This document shows positions 7,595 to 16,716 of a DNA stretch of 64,000 nucleotides, piece by piece. The translations under genes and the position numbers were made by a program. Positions within the stretch are counted from its first letter, which is position 1. The number at the start of each line of letters is the position of its first letter. Origin of the DNA: Pleurocapsa sp. PCC 7327 (GTDB lineage Bacteria; Cyanobacteriota; Cyanobacteriia; Cyanobacteriales; Microcystaceae); assembly GCF_000317025.1 (NCBI RefSeq), contig NC_019689.1, forward strand, positions 1,403,501-1,467,500, given 5' to 3'. The notes under the pieces are model-generated. The model worked only from the letters and a program-made list of their open reading frames with translations, did no database searches and had not been told where the DNA came from.

Positions 7595-8170
7595 ATGATT
7601 TTAGTCACAGTTGGTACGGAAAAGTTTCCTTTCAATCGCCTCATGCAGTGGGTTGACCTCCTCCTTAAAGAAGGTTTTATTTCAGCAGAAGAAGAAGTTA
7701 TCGTTCAATATGGTTCTTGCACTATCGTTCCTGACAAAGTTAAAGGCTATTTCCTACTGCCTACTAATGAATTTCAAAATCTCCTCAAAAAGGCGCGTTT
7801 AGTTATCGCTCATTGTGGAGAAGGAACTATCGACGTACTAGCTAAAAATTCAGTGCCTTTTATTTTAGTTCCTCGCAGCGATCGCTTTGGCGAACACGTT
7901 GATGACCATCAAATCGAATTGGCAGAAGTTTTAGCCGAACAAGGCATTCCCATTGCCTATTGTCCTGGAGATTTAGCACGTTTTGTTCTCTCACCTCAAG
8001 CAGTTCGAGTTTCTAAGGTTCCTGCTGATTCTTATGCCTATGCTTCTTCTCTTCTCGACCAAAGATTTGGCTCCAATCCAGCGGCAGAAGAACCAGTTTT
8101 AGGCTGGCAGGATTATCTGTTTGGATTTTGGCAAAAACTAACTGTTAAACGTCCTATTTTCTCTAACTAA
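7595..8170 (+). CDS. Alg13/PssE-like glycosyltransferase (GT28 C-terminal domain)
   Basis: The 191-residue protein starts MILVTVGTEKFPFNRLM and has the Rossmann-type sugar-nucleotide-binding core HCGEGTIDVLAKNSVPFILV, as in GT28 C-terminal domains and the catalytic subunits Alg13 and PssE. These enzymes normally need a membrane partner (Alg14, PssD) to add a sugar to a lipid-linked acceptor. No such partner is seen in this window. The gene follows the shared regulatory element and precedes the DUF4114 gene by 57 bp, so the two probably form one transcript. The likely role is a second or later step in polysaccharide repeat-unit assembly. Confidence 0.75.
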   Translation: MILVTVGTEKFPFNRLMQWVDLLLKEGFISAEEEVIVQYGSCTIVPDKVKGYFLLPTNEFQNLLKKARLVIAHCGEGTIDVLAKNSVPFILVPRSDRFGEHVDDHQIELAEVLAEQGIPIAYCPGDLARFVLSPQAVRVSKVPADSYAYASSLLDQRFGSNPAAEEPVLGWQDYLFGFWQKLTVKRPIFSN

Positions 8171-8227
8171 TTTAAGTTTTTCAAAGCCTAAAAACTATTT
8201 TTAAATCTAATCAAAAAAGAAATAACT

Positions 8228-10942
8228 ATGTCACAGCAACTAACATCTAATCCAGGTATTTTTACAGTCGGACAAGCGGGAATAGTCTCTTTAGATTTTC
8301 TCTTTGATGGAGGGGAATATCGCGGAGAATTAGCTATTTTTAGCTTAAAAGGCATGGAGAATTTAGAAGTCGGTTCGACAGCTTTTATTAAAGAAGCTGC
8401 GCGTCGTGCCCTCAGCAATTCTAAGTTAGGCTATGTCGCTATCTCTGACGAGACAGAAGGGGCAAAATTCAGTGCCAAACTTGCTTGGGAAAACGATTAC
8501 AATGCTGGCACTTATAAAGGGATCAAAAGCTTTACCATGGATGCAGGCGATCGCTTTGCTATCATGTTAGTTCCTCAGGGAACAGTGCGGGAACTCTACA
8601 ACAATCCTGCTCGCACCGACAATCGCCGTCCGCTGTTTTCCATTAATACCGCTAACCCAGACAACGCCACTCAGTTTTATCAACTCAATGATGCGAAGGG
8701 AATGGGCAATACCTTAGTCTTTGAAGATAAAACTATCCCCAACGGTTCGGATCGCGATTTCAACGATATCACTTTTCAACTCATCGGCGCGACGGGAGAA
8801 GCCGCCAGCGTAGATACAGTTATGCCTGCGGGTTTAGACTGGCGCAAGACAGCAGTGGGCAAGCAAATTATCGACTATGCTAGTCGTCCTACCTACGAAA
8901 CGGGAGTCTTTCGCGTCGATGCTAGCGGACAAGTCGGTATCGATTATCTCTTCGACGGGGGAGCTTATCAAGGGGAATTGGCAATTTTCAGCCTCAAGGG
9001 GATGGAAAACCTGAAACTCGACTCCCCAGCTTTTGCCCAGGAAGCGGCACGGAGGGCTTTAAGCAATTCTACCCTGGGTCATGTCGTCATTCAAGACAGT
9101 ACTGACAAAGCTAAGTTCAGTGCCAAGTACATTTGGGAAAATGATTTTAATAGCGGAACCTATAAGGGCGCAACAACCGTTGCCATGAATCCTGGCGAGG
9201 ATTTTGCAGTGATGTTGGTGCAAAACAGTACCGTACAGGATCTTTACAACAATATCAATAATATGTGGAGCAACGGTCGCTTGCCCATCTTTTCCATTCC
9301 CGCCGCCAATGGTTCTCCCAACAATCGCCAGATGGTGGACGTGACAGGTAAGGGCGATGCTTTTGCAATGGAAGACGTGCGTCTGAGTTGGGGAAACCAA
9401 GCGGATAGGGACTACAACGATATCATCTTTAAAGTGATAGGTGCCAAGGGGATCGCGCCTTTGATGAATCAAGAGATCGATCCCGGCCGGGACTGGAGTA
9501 AGTCTCCCGTCGGTAAAGAGATGCTTCAGGATATTACTCGTCCTAACTTTAGTGGTGGTGTCTTTGATGTTGGCGAAAATGGTAAAGTTCGCATCGATTT
9601 TCTCTACGACGGCGGTTGGTTCAACCAAAGCGAACTCGCGATCTTTAATCTTGATGGCATGGAACAATTTCAAGTCGGTTCCCAAGCCTTCATCCAAGAA
9701 GCGGCGAGAAGAGCATTGAGTAATTCTACGCAAGGTTATGTGGTTATTAAAGACGCGCTAGAAGGGGCGAAATTCTCTGACAAAGTGCCGTGGGAAAACG
9801 CTTTTAACAGTGGTGAATATAAGGGAGTCAAAACCTTTCAAATGGAGTCGAGAGGTCACTTTGCTTTCATGCTAGTACCGAATAACTCCGTCGCTGCGAT
9901 CGCGAGTAATCCCAATTCGATCTGGCAAAACGGCAATATGCCGATTTTCTCCATTCCCGAAGCCAACGCCCCTAGCAAACCCATAGAGATGGTTAAAGTT
10001 GGCAACCGAGGAACATACGCCTTCGAGGACGTGCGGATGGATCGCGCTGTTTCTGATAAGGATTATAACGACCTCATTATTCAGGTTAAAGGCGCACAAA
10101 GCGATCTGCCTCTTATCGACAACCACATTAATCCCAATCGGGACTGGCGCAAGACAAAAGTCGGCACGGATATTACTAACTACGCCAACCGCACCGAGTT
10201 TGAAACTGGCGTTTTAATTACTGGTAGTACGGGTAGAGTCGAAGTCGAATTCCTCTACGACGGCGGTGCTTACAAAGGCGAAGTCGGTATTTTTAGCCTG
10301 GCAGGAATGGATAGCTACGAACCCGGATCCGAAGCTTTCATCCGCGAAGCAACCCGACGAGTACGAAGCAACTCAGCGCAAGGTTACATCGTCGTACAAG
10401 ATTCCTTAGAAGGGGCTAAATTTACTGGCGGAATCGACTGGGAAGGCAACTTTAACCAGGGGAGTTTCCAAGGGATTAAGGTGCTGAATCTGAATCCGAA
10501 CGATAGTTTCGGCATCATGCAAGTTCCTAATGGTACGATCGCGGAAGTCGCCAACAATCCCAAACTCGACGGTGCCAAACGCCCTCTCTTCTCCATCCTC
10601 GATGCTAATCCTGCCTACGGCTTCCAGATTGGCAAGATTGATATGGCGGGAGGATCGACTATTGTTTCTCTCGAAGACCAACGCTTAGATGGAAAGAGCG
10701 ATCGCGATTACAACGATATCATCCTCCGCTTCAAAGGCGTAGAAGTCTCTGCCGATCCTCTAGATCGCGTAATGGCTTCTGGCAAAGACTGGCGCGCTAC
10801 CGTCATGGGAGGGAAACTGTTTGATTACGTCAACGCGCGGGATAAAAATAACACTACTCCAGAAGCATTTGGCGAACAGTCAGGTCTTTACCTACACGGA
10901 ACTCGCAACAATAGACCTCCAGCAAAAGTCAGAGTAAGTTAG
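8228..10942 (+). pseudogene. DUF4114 repeat protein, RTX tail cut off by an IS5-type insertion
   Basis: The open frame encodes four tandem DUF4114 units of about 215 residues (roughly 1-210, 215-435, 440-655 and 660-865). Each starts near a GxxxxxxLFDGGxYxGELAIFSL-like segment and ends in an acidic DRDYNDI-type motif likely to bind calcium. The natural frame is broken after codon 895 (10910-10912) by an IS, and the last nine residues come from the IS. Removing the IS and one TA copy joins it in frame to an RTX-type tail (ending at 12209), giving a 1020-residue secreted, calcium-dependent surface protein. The truncated product has no type I secretion signal, so export is probably lost. Confidence 0.85.
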
Positions 10943-11830
10943 GTAAAATAAAACCAAATTACAATTCGAGTTATGACTTACTCTCAAGTAAAAATTTAAA
11001 ACCGACAGAGTTTAAACGGCTTTGTGGAGTATATCCAGAGACGTTTAAAGAGATGGTAAAAGTTCTAGAAGCCGAAAAAGTCTTACAAAAAAAACAGGAC
11101 GACCAAATAAATTAAGCGCAGAAGACCAAATCTTAATGACTCTTGAATATTGGCGAGAGTATCGCACCTATTTTCATATCGGAACTAGCTGGGGAATAAA
11201 CGAGACAACGGCTTTACGAATCACCAGAAAAGTAGAAGATATTTTAATGAAATCGGGACTTTTCAATCTGCCTGGGAAAAAAGCTGTTCAACCCCAAAAT
11301 ACAGAAATTGAAATTGTCGTAGTAGATGTAGCAGAACATGAAATAGAAAGACCGAAAAAAACAAAAAGCTTACTACAGTGGTCGGCAAAAGTGTCACACG
11401 ATAAAATCGCAAGTTTTAGCTGACGCAAAAACGAGACAAATTCTTTGTATTGCTCATGAGAAGGGAAAAAGTCATGATTTTAAGATTTGGAAAAATAGTA
11501 AAATAGGAATCGAACAACAGATAGAATGTTTGGCTGATAAAGGATATCAAGGAATTCAGAAACTTCATCCCAACAGTAGAATTCCCAACAAAAAAAGCGC
11601 AATCAACAGTTAAGTCTAGAGCAAAAGAAGTTTAATCGTAAGTTAGCAAGTGAAAGGATTGTAATTGAAAATATTCATCGCAGTCTAAAAATATTCAGAA
11701 TTCTTTCAAGTCGATATCGCAACCGAAGAAGACGGTTTGGGTTGAGATTTAATTTGATTGCTGGCATTTATAATTATGAACTTCTTTCCCACTCCAATTA
11801 TGCGATCGCGTAACACTTTTGCAGGAGGTC
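10914..11830. mobile_element. IS5-family insertion (917 bp) inside the DUF4114-RTX gene
   Basis: The ends are inverted repeats, GACCTCCAGCAAAAGT on the left and the complement of GACCTCCTGCAAAAGT on the right (15 of 16 match). A TA dinucleotide flanks each side (10912-10913 and 11831-11832) as a target duplication. Taking out the element and one TA rejoins the host reading frame perfectly, which fixes the borders. The transposase type and TA duplication fit the IS5 group close to ISL2/IS427. Confidence 0.92.
10973..11813 (+). pseudogene. IS5-family DDE transposase with three frame breaks
   Basis: Four frames joined in order give a complete IS5-type transposase: an N-terminal helix-turn-helix region with LKPTEFKRLCGVYPETFK, the first Asp in VVVDVAEHEIERPKK, the second in CLADKGYQGIQ, and the Glu in ASERIVIENIHRSLK, then FGLRFNLIAGIYNYE. 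The shifts fall in A-runs at 10990-10994, 11355-11361 and 11590-11596. Some IS5 relatives use one programmed frameshift, but three breaks mean either decay or homopolymer sequencing errors. It probably no longer moves on its own. Confidence 0.85.
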
Positions 11831-11832
11831 TA

Positions 11833-12209
11833 ATGATACGCTACAGGGAAGCGCAGGCAATGACTACTTAGGAGGTCGAGAAGGAAACGACATTCTCATT
11901 GGCGGGAAAGGAAGCGATATCCTGGTCGGCGGTGCGGGTAACGATACCTTCAAATTCACTTCTTTGCAGGATGCTGGCGATATCATACGCGATTTCAGTG
12001 CGGGCGATCGCCTCGACCTCGGCAGCCTATTTCTCTCTCTCAACTATCTAGGTTCCAATCCGATTGCAGATGGCTACCTGCAATTTCAACAAGTAGGTGC
12101 CGATACGCAAGTTTTCATCTCTAGCAACGGAACTAATGCTGACTGGGTGCGTTTGGTAACAGTTAGTAATGCGATTGCATCTACTTTGGCAAGCAATACT
12201 GTGTTTTAA
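11833..12209 (+). pseudogene. RTX calcium-binding tail of the interrupted DUF4114 gene
   Basis: Downstream of the IS the frame continues as [15 protein letters not shown], then [20 protein letters not shown], the glycine-rich nonapeptide repeats of RTX proteins. [17 protein letters not shown] segment and a C-terminus typical of type I secretion targets follow. It lies exactly in the host frame once the IS and one TA are removed (124 codons plus stop at 12207-12209). As it stands it lacks a start codon and a ribosome binding site, so it is probably not translated as a full domain. Confidence 0.88.
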
Positions 12210-12284
12210 AACTTACACCAGTCGCCTTTGTTTGTACGTTAAATTGCTTAAGTAGTTAGTTTCCGAGAGAAGATAATAGATCTG

Positions 12285-12466
12285 TGTTGGATGCACCGAC
12301 TGCAACCAATTTTGGAAGCAGCATTGGGAAAAGAGCAATCAACAAGTATTAGTTCTCACTCACTCAAGAGAAGGAAAAATACACAACAAACGACTTCATG
12401 ACTGTGAAGATCTTATTGGTGGGATTCCTGATGAGATTTCCGTATTGCGAGATTCAGGATTTCAGT
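12285..12466 (+). pseudogene. remnant of a DDE transposase (DDE_Tnp_4-like)
   Basis: A short frame without start reads FWKQHWEKSNQQVLVLTHSR, then EGKIHNKRLHDCEDLIGGIP and DEISVLRDSGFQ followed by a stop. The H(N/D)KRxxDxEDLxGxIPDE pattern and the Asp before GFQ are the middle part of IS5-like DDE_Tnp_4 transposases. The N- and C-terminal thirds are missing. It is a scar of an older insertion, different from the IS at 10914. Confidence 0.6.
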
Positions 12467-12693
12467 AAGATATACATCTTATTATATCTGTGGAGACGGT
12501 ATTTAAAAGTTTTTGATAAGATTTTTGAGGTTCGTTGAAGCGTAACATCTATCAATAAGCCTTGAGGTGCGCGAACAATCGATCGAGTTAAAAAGCAAGG
12601 GCAAAATTGTGCCCACATCGAAATTGTCATAACTGCTAGATATACTGATTCTAGGACTACTTGTCCCTGAAAACAATCACCTTTAGCCAACTC

Positions 12694-12906
12694 ATGCAAA
12701 TCACTCTCAATCTCGATGACTCCCTTGTCAACGAAGTGTTTTATCTTACTAACCTCACAACCCACGAAGAACTAATTAACCTTGCTCTACAAGAACTTGT
12801 TCGATCGCGCCGCAAGAAAAACCTTCTCGATCTCGCTGGACAAATACAGTTTGCTCCAGATTTCGACCATAAAGCCCTGCGCGAAACTCGTCATGCTGCT
12901 GATTGA
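12694..12906 (+). CDS. vapB: VapB-type antitoxin
   Basis: The 70-residue protein starts MQITLNLDDSLVNEVFYLT, the beta strand and first helix of a ribbon-helix-helix DNA-binding domain, then THEELINLALQELVRSRRKK, and ends in a toxin-binding tail containing FDHKALRETRHA. The ATG at 12694 fits the family start. A longer frame from a TTG at 12661 is unlikely. The 3-prime end overlaps the vapC start by 14 bp, the usual coupled layout. VapB would neutralise VapC and repress the pair, but its partner here is damaged. Confidence 0.85.
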   Translation: MQITLNLDDSLVNEVFYLTNLTTHEELINLALQELVRSRRKKNLLDLAGQIQFAPDFDHKALRETRHAAD

Positions 12907-13311
12907 TACGTCTGTTTGGATCGGCGTGTTCCGCGATCGTAGCGATCGAGTTCGTCAGCAGCTTCAAACCCTTATCGACGATCGTGAGGTTTTACTCACT
13001 CGCTTTACTCAGCTTGAATTGCTTCAAGGTTGCCTAAATGAAAAAGAGTGGACTCTGTTATCCACCTACCTTGAAACACAAGATTACATCGAACTCAGAG
13101 ATCGTTCCTGGCAAGCGGCTGCGCGGATCTATTACGATCTGCGTCGCCAAGGACTTTTGGTTCGCAGTCCGATTGATTGCTGTATCGCTCAAGCTGCTTT
13201 GGAGCACGATCTACTCACGATCTACTTTTGATTCACAACGATCGTGACTTTGAAACCATTGCACAAGTGCGACCTCTCCAACACTTCTGCTTTCGACCTA
13301 GCGATGACTGA
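12893..13311 (+). pseudogene. vapC: VapC PIN-domain toxin disabled by an 11-bp tandem duplication
   Basis: The frame starts MLLIDTSVWIGVFRDRS (first catalytic Asp), carries TQLELLQG (Glu) and SPIDCCIAQAALEHD (Asp), then stops at 13231. The stop results from an exact duplication of CACGATCTACT (13205-13215 and 13216-13226). Removing one unit restores the family ending LLLIHNDRDFETIA and RPLQHFCFRPSDD with a stop at 13309-13311 (135 residues). The lost segment holds the last acidic residue of the PIN active site (HNDRDF), so the truncated product of about 112 residues is probably inactive as an RNase. Confidence 0.88.
13205..13226 (+). repeat. perfect 11-bp tandem duplication inside vapC
   Basis: The unit CACGATCTACT occurs twice head to tail with no mismatch. 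Since 11 is not a multiple of three it shifts the reading frame and ends the toxin early. Such a short perfect duplication looks recent and could revert by slippage. Confidence 0.9.
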
Positions 13312-13372
13312 TATTCTTGAGCTTGCAATCATCTAAGACTCGATCGCACTATTTTAGCTTTTGAGAAAATTT

Positions 13373-13460
13373 GACAATCTTAGACACAAGTTAGACAAAT
13401 TACATTCTTTCGCAAGCGCGATCTTAGATCGGCGACTGAAATACTAGACAGTATAGAGAA
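13373..13460 (+). promoter_or_regulatory. shared regulatory element, copy B (upstream of the STAS-sugar transferase)
   Basis: It contains two TTAGACA copies 11 bp apart (13380-13386 and 13391-13397), then CTTTCGCAAGCGCGATCTTAGAT, a -10-like AATACT at 13440-13445 and GTATAGAGAA. The gap between the last TTAGACA and the -10-like hexamer is 42 bp, identical to copies A and C. The start codon of the downstream gene is 48 bp beyond the element. Confidence 0.6.
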
Positions 13461-13507
13461 ATAGAGAAAAAAAATTTGAAACTGTTGAAATTTCAGCTAG
13501 GAAAAAC

Positions 13508-14527
13508 ATGACTTATTCAGCTTTAAATAACGATTGCTATCTTATTAACTGCGATTGCCCTCCGGACAGCGCCACGAGTGGCAATCGCGCTTGCTTAATT
13601 CAACTCCCCGAACGCTTCACGCTACCTGAAGCCAGTTTATTAGAAAAAAAATTTAAAAGTATTATTCACGCTAATTCTACCTCTAAAAAAATTATTCTAG
13701 ATTTTGCTCAAACAACCTGGATTGATAGTAGCGGACTGCTTTGTCTGAAACAACTTGTTCGAGTGGCTTCAACTGTTGGAGTTGATATAGTGAGTTGGAG
13801 TTTTTCTCCTCAAATTAAAACGCTTTTATCTCGTTCTGGATGCGATCGCCTCTTCGAAAGCGAGTCAGAAACCGAAGCAATTTGGCAACAAGAAAACAGC
13901 CAAAATCGGGCGATTCATCCTTCAGTTAATTCTCGTATCAAGCGTTTATTTGATATATTAGGAGCTTTAGCTGGTTTAGCGATTACAGCAGTTATTTTTA
14001 TTCCCATTGCGATCGCGATTCAATTAGACAATCCTGGCCCGATTTTTTACAGTCAAATCCGTTGCGGTTACATGGGAAAACCTTTTCGGATTTGGAAGTT
14101 TCGATCGATGGTTGTTAATGCCGATCGCCTACAAGAACAAGTAGAAAACCAGACGAATAGCGGTTTTTTCTTCAAAAATAAAAATGACCCTCGCATTACT
14201 AAAGTCGGTCGCTTTTTAAGAAAAACAAGTTTAGATGAATTTCCTCAATTTTGGAACGTCCTTAAAGGAGAAATGAGTCTGGTGGGAACGCGACCTCCAA
14301 CTATCGAAGAAGTTAACAAATATGAAATTTCTTACGGACAGCGTCTCAATATCAAACCGGGGTTGACGGGGGAATGGCAAGTCAATGGTCGCTCTAAGAT
14401 TGTAGACTTTGAAGAAGTGGTGCGTTTAGACTTAAAATATCAACGAAATTGGAGTTTTCTCTACGATTTTAAACTTATCCTTAAAACAATTATTGTCATT
14501 TTTAGCAAAGAAAGTGGCGCTTGTTAA
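13508..14527 (+). CDS. STAS-domain fused sugar transferase (initiating undecaprenyl-phosphate glycosyltransferase)
   Basis: Residues about 20-120 form a STAS domain (FTLPEASLLEKKFKS and KKIILDFAQTTWIDSSGLLC), as in anti-sigma factor antagonists. Residues about 143-339 are a bacterial sugar transferase (PF02397 type): RIKRLFDILGALAGLAI membrane segment, FRIWKFRSMVVNAD, ISLVGTRPP-like turn seen as MSLVGTRPPTIEE, and LNIKPGLTGEWQVNGRS. The enzyme would move a sugar phosphate to undecaprenyl phosphate at the inner membrane and so start the polysaccharide repeat unit. The STAS part could let a partner-switching kinase or phosphatase set its activity, which is an inference. Confidence 0.88.
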   Translation: MTYSALNNDCYLINCDCPPDSATSGNRACLIQLPERFTLPEASLLEKKFKSIIHANSTSKKIILDFAQTTWIDSSGLLCLKQLVRVASTVGVDIVSWSFSPQIKTLLSRSGCDRLFESESETEAIWQQENSQNRAIHPSVNSRIKRLFDILGALAGLAITAVIFIPIAIAIQLDNPGPIFYSQIRCGYMGKPFRIWKFRSMVVNADRLQEQVENQTNSGFFFKNKNDPRITKVGRFLRKTSLDEFPQFWNVLKGEMSLVGTRPPTIEEVNKYEISYGQRLNIKPGLTGEWQVNGRSKIVDFEEVVRLDLKYQRNWSFLYDFKLILKTIIVIFSKESGAC

Positions 14528-15071
14528 GATTCTTACAGAATGTCTTATTGATATAGATAGCTGGTTGAGTGACAAAACTCAAATTTCCTTCACCCCAACC
14601 CCTCTCCCAGAGCGGGAGAGAGGCTTTCCACTTAAGACTTTTGCCTGAAGTCCCTTCGCTCCTTGTGGGAGAAGGGATTTAGGGATTAGGGAACAAAAAT
14701 TTGTCAGTCAACCAGCATAGATAGTTTAATTTTTTTTCTAACTAACTAAATTTATTGATTTTTTAAAGCTTGTATTTTTAAAAGCTTGACAATTTGTACA
14801 GTCAAGTTTTTCGGGAATGATTGGCGAACAGGACATATGCGCTTACGCGCACGCTACGATGAGCGCACTACATACCTAACTATGACTAATTCAACGAATT
14901 TAATATTACAAATTCTAAAAATCCTATAGATAAAACATACGTATATTCTCGCTTATCTATTCTTATTTGTAAATTTAACATGAAAATATCAATTCAATAA
15001 TTCATTTCTCGAAAGAACCAAAAATTTCTTGGTTCTTAGAGAAATCTATAAACTTCAAGCCTATCGACAAT
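14528..15071. other. intergenic region with a dispersed repeat
   Basis: About 540 bp without a gene. At 14592-14700 lies a common cyanobacterial dispersed repeat starting CACCCCAACCCCTCTCCC, with a 7-bp hairpin (CTCTCCC at 14602-14608 and GGGAGAG at 14614-14620) and a second inverted part ending GGGAGAAGGGATTTAGGG. The remainder is AT-rich. A promoter for the GH5 gene must lie here, but I could not pick one with confidence. Confidence 0.5.
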
Positions 15072-16634
15072 ATGACTTCGGTTTTATCAAATTCCTTAAA
15101 CCCACTTTCCGAAACACCTATCGCGCGGTCAATTCCCTTAGTTTTAGAGCCAGTTTCCGATCTCAGCGCTTCCACTTCTAGAAACAGCAAACTTTTCAAT
15201 AGTAATCAAGAAATCACTCTGACTCCAAAAAATACTTCTATTACTCTAGCACCAGAAGAGATTAAATTATCTGAAGATTGGGAACAAGATCTTGTTGAAT
15301 ATTGGGAGTCGTTTCTTTATAACGATCCTCTTGTTAATTATGCCAACTTAAGCAAGCAAAAAGTTCAATTATTTGAATTGAATCAAACGCCTTTAACTCC
15401 TAACAATTCTACCTCACTATCTCCTGGTCAAGGATTCCAAATTATTGGCACTAAAATATACGATCCCAACGGACAAGAATTTATTATAAAAGGCACCAAT
15501 ATGTTTGCCTGGGAGCGAACTTCTAATGTCAATTCCTATCTAAATACTTGGGGTTTTAATACTATTAGAGTTCCCAATTATTTATTAGGTAGCTATAATC
15601 AGCCGCATCCCAGTGCAGATGGCTATGCTACTAACCGTCAAATTGTCGATGCTTTTACCAGTAGGGGTGCAGTTGCTATATTTGACGCACACGATCGCAT
15701 TGGCAGATATTACGATGGAATGGAATTTGAAGTTCTCAAAAACTATTGGCGCGACATGGCGCGGCAGTTCGGTAACAATCCCTACGTTTGGTTTAATTTG
15801 CACAACGAACCAGGCAATGGCATTGCCAATCCAGACAAATGGGTTAATTACCACCGCGAATTAATTAATATTATTCGTTCTGAAGGTGCTAATAATATTG
15901 TCGTTGTGGATGGCGAAGCTTGGGGACAAGACTATCGGACTCAGACCATTCCCACTGCTGCCAATCGAATTATGAATGGCAATACCAATGTCCTCTTCTC
16001 AATCCATACTTACGACCAGTGGAATGGCAAAGATATCGGTCAATACTTCGATACCGTACAAAATCGAGGCATTCCGATTATGGTTGGGGAATATGGATCT
16101 ACAAACGCAGGACGCAGTACTTTAGATGCCAGTCGCCGGATGATGGCAGCAGCACAAGAACGGGAGATTGGCAGAATTGTCTGGGTAGCTAAAGCTAATG
16201 ACCTTAACGACCTTACCACTGGTCCAGGAGGACACGCAGAGTATTTTAACGGAATCAACACGGAAATTCTAACTGATTTAGGAAGACTGGTGCGAAATGA
16301 TTTGCAGAGAATCGAGATTTTAGAAAGTCTTCCAACTGCTTCCTTACAACAAAATCAACTATTGGCAAGCAGTAGTGACGATCTTCTAGTCGGTAATAGC
16401 AGTGAGACTCTCGTTCAAAGTAACGCCAACGATTCACTTCTTAGTAGTAATAGTACAGATGGCTTATCTGGCAGTCAGGACTATGAAATTCTCGCTAATG
16501 GTTATGGTCATTATTTTCCTGTTGATGACTCATTCGACTTGAGTATTGGTAGTGCTCAACTCATAACTCTATCCGATTTCCAACAGGATAGTATGTTTAA
16601 CAGTGAAACTATTATGCAATCATGCCATCAGTAG
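15072..16634 (+). CDS. glycoside hydrolase family 5 (cellulase-like)
   Basis: The 520-residue protein has a GH5 (beta/alpha)8 catalytic part at about residues 120-410. WFNLHNEPGNG gives the acid/base Glu246 and IMVGEYGSTN the nucleophile Glu340, with HTYDQW between them. GH5 enzymes cleave beta-linked glucans or mannans. There is no N-terminal signal peptide. The first 120 residues are polar and low in homology. The C-terminal 110 residues are Ser/Asn/Asp-rich with weak SSDDLLVGNSSETL-like repeats that recall degenerate RTX. Export by a type I or other leaderless route is therefore possible. The gene lies between polysaccharide genes and may trim or release the polymer. Confidence 0.85.
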   Translation: MTSVLSNSLNPLSETPIARSIPLVLEPVSDLSASTSRNSKLFNSNQEITLTPKNTSITLAPEEIKLSEDWEQDLVEYWESFLYNDPLVNYANLSKQKVQLFELNQTPLTPNNSTSLSPGQGFQIIGTKIYDPNGQEFIIKGTNMFAWERTSNVNSYLNTWGFNTIRVPNYLLGSYNQPHPSADGYATNRQIVDAFTSRGAVAIFDAHDRIGRYYDGMEFEVLKNYWRDMARQFGNNPYVWFNLHNEPGNGIANPDKWVNYHRELINIIRSEGANNIVVVDGEAWGQDYRTQTIPTAANRIMNGNTNVLFSIHTYDQWNGKDIGQYFDTVQNRGIPIMVGEYGSTNAGRSTLDASRRMMAAAQEREIGRIVWVAKANDLNDLTTGPGGHAEYFNGINTEILTDLGRLVRNDLQRIEILESLPTASLQQNQLLASSSDDLLVGNSSETLVQSNANDSLLSSNSTDGLSGSQDYEILANGYGHYFPVDDSFDLSIGSAQLITLSDFQQDSMFNSETIMQSCHQ

Positions 16635-16683
16635 CGATCGATCTCTCCAGCAACTAACCCAAAAATCAAAATTTAAGAACATG

Positions 16684-16711
16684 CTCGCTTTCTCGAAAAG
16701 CGAGTTTTTTT
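16684..16711 (+). terminator. Rho-independent terminator after the GH5 gene
   Basis: CTCGCTTT (16684-16691) pairs with AAAGCGAG (16697-16704) over a 5-nt loop and is followed by seven T. It lies 50 bp after the GH5 stop codon and just before regulatory element copy C, so it separates the two transcription units. Confidence 0.85.
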
Positions 16712-16716
16712 CTCTA

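Noticed and set aside
9059-9733. Minus-strand frame of 224 codons inside the DUF4114 gene
   Set aside because: Shadow of the repeated DUF4114 gene. It has no ribosome binding site and no recognisable domain.
12454-12765. Minus-strand frame of 103 codons
   Set aside because: It runs antisense to the vapB start and the transposase remnant, with no known motif. The plus-strand VapB assignment explains the region.
14602-14620. Hairpin after the STAS-sugar transferase as its terminator
   Set aside because: The 7-bp stem belongs to a dispersed repeat and no T-run follows, so termination is not supported.
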